A stretch of 64,000 nucleotides of DNA. Source: Promerops cafer (taxonomy: Eukaryota > Chordata > Aves > Passeriformes > Nectariniidae). The stretch is taken from assembly GCA_013398275.1 (NCBI GenBank), contig VZSE01002469.1, forward strand, positions 103,492-167,491, written 5' to 3'. How positions within the stretch are numbered: position 1 is the first letter of the stretch; the number at the start of each line of letters is the position of its first letter. The notes under the pieces are model-generated. The model was not told where the DNA came from. It did not search any database and saw nothing but the letters and a program-made list of their open reading frames with translations. Positions 59,601 to 64,000 of the stretch are shown here, piece after piece. Position numbers and translations under genes: made by a program.

Positions 59601-62253
59601 GCCGGCGCCCCTTCAGCCAGGGCCTGCAGCAAATGATGGACCACGTAAGGCCACCCTGGGCTAAGGGTTTCTTTTTGTTCTTTGCTTTCTGCAGTTCACT
59701 GGAAAATGGCAAGGGGTTTACACCCAAACAGTTTGTATTTTGCTGTTGGCCAGTGAGTGAGCACTCACCTGTTCCATGACCGTGTCAGAGCTGTGCAGTG
59801 AGGCTGCAGGAACAGGCAGGATCCCACCTGGCTGTGAGTTCAGCCCAGTAGCCTGTGCTGTGCAGGGCTGAGATGGCAAGGAATCTGTGTCTTAAAGTCA
59901 CAGCTGCACAGTGTAGATGTGTGCACTTCCTAGATCAGATCTAACCAAAATGATGGTCAGACTGACTGCAAATCAGCCTGTTTAGACAGGAAATTTGGCT
60001 TCATTGCTGAAAAAACACATTGCTTTAGTTCAAAACTCAAAAAGCTGGAAACAAAAAAGCTCTGTTTCAGAAGCACCATGGCTGTGCTTCCTTGGGATTT
60101 GTGCTGAGCTGCATCTTTAGCTCCTGGACAGCCTTAATCTGCATTTCTGCATCGAGCTGTGCTAGGGCAAGACTTCCCTACCCCTTATCACCAGCACTCC
60201 TTGGGCCTTTTCCCAACCAGTTCATCCATAGTTTCTGTTGATGGGATCCACATTCTGCCTGGCTCAGTTTGCAGATTCCATCCCTCAGTGCTCTCCTTGT
60301 TTAGCCACACATTGTGTTTGTTGCTACCTACACCCCAACTCCCTCTTCTTGTTTTTTCAAGGAAGCCAAAATCCTGGTGGCTCAGGCTTACAGGCGCACA
60401 GAAAAGCTCTTGCTGGAGAACCGGGACAAGCTGCAAACAGTGAGTTGAATTGTGTGGGGGTTTGTTGGTTGGTTTGGGTGTTTTTCACTGGTGGTTTTGC
60501 TGCTTTCTGTGCTCTGTAGCTCAGCTGTTGCAGTGTTGTCTCTCTCCTAGAAAGTCTCGTAGTGGGAGTGTTGGGAACGAGTGACTGTTTACTGTGTATC
60601 CCCCGGATTCAGAGCAGGCACGGGAGGAATGTGTGTGCCTTTCCCAGCAGTGAGTAGTCTGCCTCCTCACACCAGCTGGTGTTTGCAGGGTAGAGGAGGA
60701 GGAGTGCTCTGTGGAAATGATCAAAGCTGGAATTTGTGTCCTTCACCTGCACTCCTCTGCTTGCCTCTTGGCAGTGCAATTTTCTGGAGAGCTGACAGTG
60801 ACTGTTTTTGGGAAACCAAGCCAGTAATCAGGTGGACAGTGTCTGGCTTTGGTGCAGGAATATGGTGCCTGTCACCTTGGCTGATGGGGGCTGGTTCCTG
60901 CTTTCTGGTGACTCCAGGCAGTTTTCACCTCCTTAATGACTGATACATCAAGGAATCTTTGTTGCAGAGGTAGAGCTTTGCCTCCTCCCCTTTGTGTCCT
61001 GACAGTCCCGATCCAGCCGCACACCCTGGCACCTGTGCCAGGAGCTCTGTGCCCAGTGCTGAGCCAAGCCTGGGTCACAGCACCCTCTGTATCTCCTTGA
61101 CTTCCCTTCAGAATTCCAGTCTGTGACTTCCAAAATGACCAGGAGTCAACTTAATGTTGCCTATTTTGCAAATCAAGCAATTCTTTTCCTTAAATCCTCT
61201 TTTTAAACAAACAAGAGGAACAACAACAACAGCCCCTTAAGCTACGCAGTGTCAGGCCTCCAGTGCGTGGTAAGGAGAGAGCTGGGACACGCTGCTGTCC
61301 CTGGGACAGTGCCCTGGCAGCTCTGGAGCAGGGATCCTCAGGGGTGTCTCTGCAGGCTCCTCTGTCCTGCTGCTGCCATGTAACAGCAGCCAGATGTTTG
61401 CTAGAGGCTCAGCACAGAAAAACTTTAAAGTGCAGCCAAAGTATCTCCAGAGTCAGTGTTTCGGTTGCCAGGCCAGCGTGTCACATCTCGTCAGCAGGAT
61501 GGAGCAGTTCCACGCTGGACAGCCACCTGCTGCTCCAGAGGGGTGGTGCTGCTGCCAGAGGGGCCAGAGAATTCCACTCTTCTGGAGAGGAACTTGTGCT
61601 GACCTCCAGCCCCTGCCTGCAAGAACAGGCAGCTCTTTGTTAGTGCTCTGTGTGCAGGGAAGGCTCTGGGTCTGCCAGAGGTCTCCGTGCTGCTGCTTTG
61701 GCTCTCGGGCAGGGCCACAGGTGCAGTGACAGTGGCAGGAGGGACACTTCCCTCATTGTTCCTGGAGCTCTCATGCCAAATCATTCCCAAGAACTTGCTT
61801 TGTTGCCTGCAGTCACATTGTGTATTCCTGGCCAAACGTGCTCTTGGGAACGGTGCTGGAGCCTGGAGAATTTGGTCCTGGCTCCAGTAGCGTCAGGGTC
61901 ACCCCATCTGTGGTGGCACAGCTGGGGTTTGCTCCTGGGGGGCTGCAGTGCTGAGGCCTGACAGTTCAGACCAGCTCAGAGAAGCAGTTCTCTGCACTCT
62001 CCAGGGGCTCCATCCCTCATTTTGCCTCCTTCCTCTTTTGCAGCTGTCCAATGCACTCCTGGAGAAGGAAGTGATCAATTACGATGACATTGAAGCACTG
62101 ATTGGGCCCCCACCCCACGGGCCCAAGAAGATGATTGCTCCTCAGAGCTGGCTGCAGGCAGAGAGGGACAAGCAGGACACCAGGGAGGAGGAAACACCTC
62201 CCCAGCCACCAAGCCAGGAGGAGGAGGAGGAACCACGCCTGAGACCCGTGTGA
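35528..62253 (+). CDS. SPG7: SPG7, paraplegin, mitochondrial m-AAA protease subunit (17 exons)
   Basis: Paraplegin assembles with AFG3L2 into the hexameric m-AAA protease of the mitochondrial inner membrane, which degrades misfolded membrane proteins and processes precursors such as MRPL32. I placed 17 exons by splice signals, phase and similarity to the vertebrate protein. Joined, with the N at 35606 omitted, they encode about 779 residues against 795 in human. Domains in order: an arginine-rich targeting region (exons 1-3), TM1 at about 125-140, an intermembrane-space domain (exons 4-5) and TM2 at about 238-259. The AAA+ module follows, with Walker A GPPGCGKT at 333-340, Walker B IVYIDEID at 388-395 and the RPGRLDR arginine fingers at 451-457. 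The M41 peptidase has HESGH at 558-562 and the third zinc ligand Asp at about 634. The span given includes introns. The gene looks intact apart from the N. Related AFG3L2 and YME1L1 are excluded by the exon text and gene order. Confidence 0.97.
35606..35606. other. Single ambiguous base (N) inside SPG7 exon 1
   Basis: One N in 'cggcccNtgggcc'. It lies between the ATG frame and the frame that joins exon 2, which differ by one base. The simplest reading is that the consensus caller added a position in a C run. Confidence 0.8.
35820..36253 (-). mobile_element. CR1 LINE 3' tail, longest copy in the window
   Basis: About 430 bases from 'ataatggaattatttgggtg' to the distal 'gtggcctcctctggattt' block. 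It includes 'gtataagaggtgctccatcc', which the other copies lack. It begins only about 165 bases after SPG7 exon 1, in intron 1, antisense to the gene. Confidence 0.93.
37068..37170 (+). CDS. SPG7: SPG7 exon 2
   Basis: 103 nt, acceptor ttcctcag, donor CTGG then gtgagt. Starts in phase 0 and ends in phase 1. It encodes S-L-L-V-P-T-L early and then T-K-Q-H, D-P-V-R-L-W and N-L-L-G. These match the human exon 2 text (K-Q-H-L-V-Q-N-P-V-R-L-W-Q-L-L-G). The length equals that recalled for human. Confidence 0.93.
37650..37739 (+). CDS. SPG7: SPG7 exon 3
   Basis: 90 nt, acceptor tgcctgcag, donor GATG then gtaggt, phase 1 to phase 1. It encodes a serine- and lysine-rich linker ending K-K-K-S-P-Q-E-E-D, corresponding to the charged K/E stretch before TM1 in human. 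The linker sequence is poorly conserved, but length and phases are exact. Confidence 0.9.
37901..38133 (-). mobile_element. CR1 LINE 3' tail
   Basis: From 'gatcatagaaatcctggagt' to 'cccccaatatctaatcatgg'. About 230 bases, antisense within SPG7 intron 3. Confidence 0.9.
38562..38620 (-). mobile_element. CR1 LINE 3' end fragment
   Basis: Only about 60 bases: 'gatcacggagtggcttggga' through 'ccaatcccctgccatgcc'. A very short, 5'-truncated copy, or the remnant of one. Confidence 0.75.
41286..41536 (+). CDS. SPG7: SPG7 exon 4 (TM1 and intermembrane-space domain)
   Basis: 251 nt, acceptor cctgaag, donor GTT then gtgagt, phase 1 to phase 0. It encodes E-E-K-R-R-R-R, then TM1 (A-L-L-V-L-T-F-I-V-L-M-L-R-F-M-I). 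The FtsH-type extracellular domain follows, with I-S-W-N-Y-F-V-N-E-M-L-A-K-G-E-V-Q-R and V-V-P-E-S-D. It is nine bases longer than the human exon as I recall it; the extra residues lie around the TM1 exit (G-E-N-R-E-G). Confidence 0.97.
42089..42228 (+). CDS. SPG7: SPG7 exon 5
   Basis: 140 nt, acceptor tgtccccag, donor GAAA then gtatga, phase 0 to phase 2. It encodes the rest of the intermembrane-space domain, including V-A-N-I-D-K-F-E-E-K-L-R-A-V-E-D-E-L-N-I. The length equals the human exon. Confidence 0.98.
42229..43958 (+). other. SPG7: SPG7 intron 5 (1.7 kb)
   Basis: Unique sequence with no CR1 copy or other recognised element. An open frame of about 160 codons at 43,057-43,542 has no known similarity. 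Confidence 0.7.
43959..44061 (+). CDS. SPG7: SPG7 exon 6 (TM2)
   Basis: 103 nt, acceptor cctttcag, donor CTTT then gtgagt. It completes the split codon as Asn. It encodes the second transmembrane segment, V-L-S-L-I-V-T-L-V-A-V-S-M-L-W-S-I-F-R-L-F, followed by G-G-F-N-A-F. The length equals the human exon. Confidence 0.96.
44062..45536 (+). other. SPG7: SPG7 intron 6 (1.5 kb)
   Basis: No repeat element or additional exon recognised. Ordinary unique intron sequence. Confidence 0.7.
45537..45662 (+). CDS. SPG7: SPG7 exon 7
   Basis: 126 nt, acceptor cttccacag, donor AAAG then gtatgt, phase 0 both ends. It encodes N-Q-L-K-M-A-R-F-T-I-V-D-G-K and F-K-D-V-A-G-M-H-E-A-K, the linker and entry to the AAA+ module, where the V-A-G-M-H-E-A-K box is family-typical. 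Confidence 0.98.
45952..46114 (+). CDS. SPG7: SPG7 exon 8 (Walker A)
   Basis: 163 nt, acceptor gtccttgcag, donor GGAG then gtgagg, phase 0 to phase 1. It encodes the P-loop G-P-P-G-C-G-K-T at 46009-46032 and the following L-L-A-K-A-V-A-T-E-A. The pore-loop region E-F-V-E-V-I-G-G is at the end. Confidence 0.99.
46833..47006 (+). CDS. SPG7: SPG7 exon 9 (Walker B)
   Basis: 174 nt, acceptor tccctgcag, donor GATG then gtcagt. Walker B I-V-Y-I-D-E-I-D is encoded at 46892-46915, followed by the K-K-R-S-T and E-E-E-Q-T-L-N-Q-L-L-V-E-M-D-G sensor-region text. The length equals the human exon. Confidence 0.99.
47007..50995 (+). other. SPG7: SPG7 intron 9 (4.0 kb)
   Basis: The largest SPG7 intron and free of CR1 copies. 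It contains a 316-codon uninterrupted minus-strand frame at 49,641-50,591 with no family resemblance. The rest holds nothing I recognise. Confidence 0.7.
50996..51120 (+). CDS. SPG7: SPG7 exon 10 (second region of homology)
   Basis: 125 nt, acceptor tttggcag, donor CCAG then gtatgt. It encodes V-I-V-L-A-S-T-N-R-A-D and L-M-R-P-G-R-L-D-R-H-I-F-I-D-L-P, holding sensor 1 and the arginine fingers that reach into the neighbouring subunit's ATP site. Confidence 0.99.
51121..52334 (+). other. SPG7: SPG7 intron 10 (1.2 kb)
   Basis: Unique sequence except for a 24-bp triple repeat at 52191-52262, just upstream of exon 11. No CR1 copy and no additional exon seen. Confidence 0.7.
52191..52262. repeat. 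24-bp repeat, three units, each with a CTCF-like core
   Basis: Units start at 52191, 52215 and 52239 with CCCTCTGCTGGCACTGTC as the core. With its two preceding bases, unit 1 reads TGCCCTCTGCTGG (52189-52201), a full match to the reverse CTCF core TGCCMYCTRSTGG. Units 2 and 3 each differ from it. The array lies 72 bases before exon 11. Confidence 0.85.
52335..52437 (+). CDS. SPG7: SPG7 exon 11
   Basis: 103 nt, acceptor tctttacag, donor AGTG then gtatga. It encodes E-R-K-E-I-F-E-Q-H-L-K and L-A-E-L-T-P-G-F-S-G, the alpha-helical lid of the AAA+ module. The length equals the human exon. Confidence 0.98.
52438..53393 (+). other. SPG7: SPG7 intron 11 (1.0 kb)
   Basis: Nothing recognised beyond ordinary intron sequence. 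A pyrimidine- and CCA-rich stretch around 53,020-53,060 makes short open frames on both strands. Confidence 0.7.
53394..53504 (+). CDS. SPG7: SPG7 exon 12
   Basis: 111 nt, acceptor gtgtctgcag, donor GCAG then gtgaga. It encodes A-D-I-A-N-I-C-N-E-A-A-L-H-A-A-R-E-G-H and F-E-Y-A-V-E-R-V-I-A, ending the AAA+ module. A CR1 tail begins within about 20 bases of its donor. Confidence 0.98.
53522..53700 (-). mobile_element. CR1 LINE 3' tail beside an exon donor
   Basis: From 'tccatggaattatggactgg' to 'ttctctgggcaccctgtgcc'. About 180 bases, starting 17 bases past the exon 12 boundary. Antisense to SPG7. Confidence 0.9.
54728..55017 (-). mobile_element. CR1 LINE 3' tail
   Basis: From 'aagatcacagaatcctaaac' to 'ccccttgtcctggcacc' and a little beyond. 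It contains a run of 12 or 13 T at about 54,925 within the former 'aagaatttcttcc' block. Confidence 0.9.
55929..55972. repeat. TG and GATA microsatellite
   Basis: A (TG)n run interrupted by 'tatg', then 'atatagatagatatattt' repeats. Short and imperfect. Confidence 0.85.
56846..56958. repeat. 51-bp direct repeat, CpG-bearing, about 2.2 units
   Basis: Units at 56857-56907 and 56908-56958 share CCGGTCCGGGTTTTC and TTGCCGACT and agree at about 38 of the first 45 positions. A partial unit end (gaactccattt) precedes the first. CpG content is far above the surrounding intron. The family is not recognised; it could be an LTR or satellite remnant. Confidence 0.8.
57317..57432 (+). CDS. SPG7: SPG7 exon 13 (zinc protease motif)
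   Basis: 116 nt, acceptor ttcccacag, donor GAAG then gtacct. It encodes T-A-K-R-S-K-I-L-S-P-E-E-R-K-V-V-A-F, then the M41 zinc-binding H-E-S-G-H at 57373-57387, then A-L-V-G-W-L-L-E-H-T-E-A-V-M-K. The catalytic Glu is intact. Confidence 0.99.
57563..57653 (-). mobile_element. CR1-like 3' end, left half of an inverted pair
   Basis: Starts 'cagaatcacggaatcatttt', then 'ggaccttt', 'gtcgagtccaactt' and 'cccaccactaaact'. It is the same subfamily type as the copy at 17451. It stops where a forward-oriented copy begins. Confidence 0.85.
57656..57886 (+). mobile_element. CR1 LINE 3' end, right half of an inverted pair
   Basis: Runs from 'aggagaggttcaggctggag' to 'ccaaccttaatgattctgtgatt', the typical forward CR1 terminus. 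It abuts the minus-strand copy, giving an arrangement with the two 3' ends pointing outward. Confidence 0.88.
58746..58902 (+). CDS. SPG7: SPG7 exon 14
   Basis: 157 nt, acceptor gtgttgcag, donor ACAG then gtgagg. It encodes V-S-I-A-P-R-T-N-A-A-L-G-F-A-Q, F-T-K-E-Q-L-L-E-R-M-C-M-A-L-G-G-R and F-N-K-V-T-T-G, peptidase-domain text of the M41 family. The length equals the human exon. Confidence 0.99.
58903..59480 (+). other. SPG7: SPG7 intron 14 (0.6 kb)
   Basis: Holds one short CR1 tail at 59160. Otherwise unremarkable. Confidence 0.75.
59160..59255 (-). mobile_element. CR1 LINE 3' end, short
   Basis: About 95 bases: 'gatcacagaatggtttgggt' through 'cttccactagaccaggttgc'. Antisense in SPG7 intron 14. 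Confidence 0.88.
59481..59644 (+). CDS. SPG7: SPG7 exon 15 (third zinc ligand)
   Basis: 164 nt, acceptor cctgcccag, donor CCAC then gtaagg. It begins A-Q-D-D-L-K-K-V-T, where the second Asp is the expected third zinc ligand. It continues to I-G-R-R-P-F-S-Q-G-L-Q-Q-M-M-D-H. It is one codon shorter than the human exon as I recall it, in the variable loop before G-I-G-R-R-P-F. Confidence 0.98.
59645..60361 (+). other. SPG7: SPG7 intron 15 (0.7 kb)
   Basis: Unique intron sequence, no repeat element recognised. Its acceptor ends AAG after a T run, a weaker form than CAG. Confidence 0.75.
60362..60439 (+). CDS. SPG7: SPG7 exon 16
   Basis: 78 nt, acceptor ttttttcaag, donor AACA then gtgagt, phase 0 both ends. 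It encodes E-A-K-I-L-V-A-Q-A-Y-R-R-T-E-K-L-L-L-E-N, a helix of the protease domain. The length equals the human exon. Confidence 0.97.
60440..62043 (+). other. SPG7: SPG7 intron 16 (1.6 kb)
   Basis: Unique sequence with a small AAC-rich stretch at about 61,210-61,235. No CR1 copy or extra exon found. Confidence 0.7.
62044..62253 (+). CDS. SPG7: SPG7 exon 17 (coding part) and stop
   Basis: 210 nt including TGA at 62251-62253, acceptor tcttttgcag. It encodes L-S-N-A-L-L-E-K-E-V-I-N-Y-D-D-I-E-A-L-I-G and P-P-P-H-G-P-K-K-M-I-A-P-Q. An acidic, poorly conserved tail with five Glu ends R-L-R-P-V. The human protein also ends in an acidic tail at this point. Confidence 0.98.
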   Translation: MSNALLEKEVINYDDIEALIGPPPHGPKKMIAPQSWLQAERDKQDTREEETPPQPPSQEEEEEPRLRPV

Positions 62254-62700
62254 ACCCACTCCCATGTGGAATGGGAGGGCTCCAGAGGCTTCTTTTGGAC
62301 ACAGACCCTTTGTCTTCTCAGCTCCAGAATCAAAGATGCTGAGCAGGGGATTGCTGTGCTGCTGCTGCTACCCCAAAATTAAGGGATGGCTACCTTGGCT
62401 CTTAGAGCTTTATCCTGCAGGAAAGAGAACTCCTCAGGATTTCAGAATTGATTCCTAGCAGGGTGGTGGTGATTAGGAGTTGGGTAAGTCTGATCTGCTG
62501 TGGAAGTTTCTTGTACAAGGAGCAGGGAAAGTATTCCAGTGGGTGGAAGGTTCCATGTAAGCCACTTCTGGCTGTGCTCTGTGCCCTCAGCATGGGGACA
62601 CCCCTGTGGGGCTGAGCTGGGCTGCTGCAGCTCTTGTGTAGCCTTTGAACATAACACAAACAGCCCTGGCTGGAATAAACTGCCCACAACGTGCTGCTGT
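62254..62700 (+). other. SPG7: SPG7 3' UTR
   Basis: From the stop codon to the probable cleavage site 10-30 bases after AATAAA. No repeat element. GT-rich sequence (gtgctgctgtgtgtgt) follows directly and suits a downstream processing element. Confidence 0.8.
62674..62679 (+). terminator. SPG7: SPG7 polyadenylation signal AATAAA
   Basis: A canonical hexamer about 420 bases after the stop codon, followed by a GT-rich tract at 62691-62706. It is the only AATAAA I found in the 3' UTR. Confidence 0.85.
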
Positions 62701-63829
62701 GTGTGTACAATGTGTCAGGCTCCGGGGGTGTTCTGGCACACATGAAGCTCATTAGAGCTGTGGAGTGGTACAGGACAAAGGCCTCCTTCTCCCTGGTCAG
62801 TAATTTATGTCCAGTTTTTACAGCAAGTGTTTCCCAAGCAGTGGTTGAGGCAAAACTGTGCAGAGGTCAGTAGTGGGACCTGGAAATCAACTGTGCAGAG
62901 GGTGACTCTGAGCACACATGGGAAGAGTGTTCTGAACTGCTGGTTCTGAGCTGGAGAGGTGCTCTTGGAAATCCAGCAAAAGCAGGAGTGTTTATTGGGA
63001 ATCCTCAGGAAAAGCTCCTTCATCCTCATGGCTGTTGCAAAATGGGGCCTGCTGACAGGGTTGTCTGGTGTTCATCAGGGAAAGCATTAAAGCGGCTGTT
63101 GCTGCCTGGAGTGCCCTGGCTGGCTGCATCTTTTAGGAAGGACTATTGTCTGGAGTTACTCCATCAGCACTGTCTGTGACCTGAAAGCCCCCAGCCCAAG
63201 CCTGGGCTCTGGCAGCTCCCAGCCCTCAGGCCTTTGTCACAGTCCCAGGCTCCTGTCCCGGGTCAGGCTGGAGCTGGGAGCCTCCTGCTTCCCTGAGAAT
63301 GTGAGGATGTTCTGCACTGTGTCTTGTCCCCTGTCCCCGCTCATTCCTTGGGGTCTCCCAGTGCCTAGGGGATGATTTCCCTTGAGTTCAGGGACACAAG
63401 TAGTTTTCTACATTTTGGATGCTGCTGCCCGGATGTTTTAATTCCAAACTTGTTTGTTTCTTCCCAGTCTAACTCTCTGAATTTCCTTTTCCAGCAGCAG
63501 ATGAAATTTCAAGCGTTTTTTGATTTTGTTCTTTAACTCCCAGAACCTTTGTGGGGAGGGGAGTTCAGTTCTGTGGAGCTGATGGTGACGGTGGGAGCGG
63601 TGCAGTGGGGGGACAGTGCAGGTCCTTGGTGGCTCCTGGGCTGCTGCCGGCACTGCTGTGCCATTGCTCCCAGGCAAAGGCTGTGGATCGCGCTGCTGTG
63701 GGACCTGGGATCCCTCTGCTGCCCCGTGCGAGATGATGCTGCTACCCCGGAAGGGCAGGGAGCAGCGGTCCTGTTCTGGGCTTGGATGGGGATTCCTCAG
63801 GATTTGGGACCAGCGGAGCCCTTGCGCAG
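62701..63829. other. Intergenic spacer downstream of SPG7
   Basis: About 1.1 kb of unique sequence between the SPG7 polyadenylation site and the CpG island at the right edge. No exon or CR1 copy recognised. Confidence 0.65.
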
Positions 63830-64000
63830 TGTCCGTCCCATCGCCCTGCCCAGGCGGTGCTGGGCACCGAGCTGCTGCTGCCGATCGAGCCTGGCTGCGG
63901 GCCCGTTCCCCGCGGCCCGGTTCCCCCCGCCCGCCGCGCGCGGGCCCTTTAAGCCGCCGCCATCTTTGCTGCGGGCGCGGGGAAGCCGCCGCCGCCCCTG
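63830..64000 (+). promoter_or_regulatory. CpG island at the right edge, promoter of the next gene (RPL13 by synteny)
   Basis: CpG density rises sharply to the window end. GCCGCCGCCATCTTTG (63953-63968) holds an inverted YY1 site, and a 'gggccctttaag' sequence lies just before it. In mammals the gene after SPG7 in the same orientation is RPL13. No coding sequence is reached, so the name is inference from gene order. Confidence 0.5.

Noticed and set aside
1..64000. CRISPR arrays, phage or bacterial systems, tRNA or rRNA genes
   Set aside because: I saw no spaced repeats of CRISPR form, no operon-like coding, and no tRNA or rRNA signature. The whole window reads as vertebrate intron, exon and repeat sequence.

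Overview
This is a piece of bird nuclear genome, probably a songbird. About twenty 5'-truncated CR1 retrotransposon tails of the avian type lie through it, and the only protein-coding gene that can be read end to end is a vertebrate gene split by GT-AG introns. There are no operons, phage genes or CRISPR arrays. I found no previously undescribed system; the points worth checking are listed as findings.

Layout. (1) Positions 1 to about 28,000 contain no recognisable coding exons. They hold CR1 tails, a 64-bp duplication, an RFX X-box and an 11-unit 30-bp minisatellite. One well-formed 80-nt exon lies on the minus strand (6737-6816). By synteny I read this block as the large 5' UTR intron region of ANKRD11, transcribed leftward from the CpG-rich block at about 27-29.8 kb. 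That block is interrupted by 419 unknown bases. (2) About 29.8-35.2 kb is non-coding sequence between two CpG islands. (3) 35.5-62.7 kb is SPG7 (paraplegin) on the plus strand. I placed all 17 exons to the base. Splice phases agree throughout, and most exon lengths equal those I recall for the human gene. (4) 62.7-63.8 kb is a short intergenic spacer. (5) The last about 170 bases are the start of another CpG island, expected from synteny to be RPL13.

SPG7 encodes a subunit of the m-AAA protease of the mitochondrial inner membrane. Transmembrane segments, Walker A and B, the second region of homology, the HExxH zinc site and the third zinc ligand are all visible. Exon 1 carries a single N at 35606. 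As written it breaks the reading frame; if it is a spurious extra position, the gene reads through to about 779 residues. The SPG7 start sits in a TISU-like element beside YY1 and GABP/ETS sites, a usual arrangement for nuclear genes of mitochondrial proteins.
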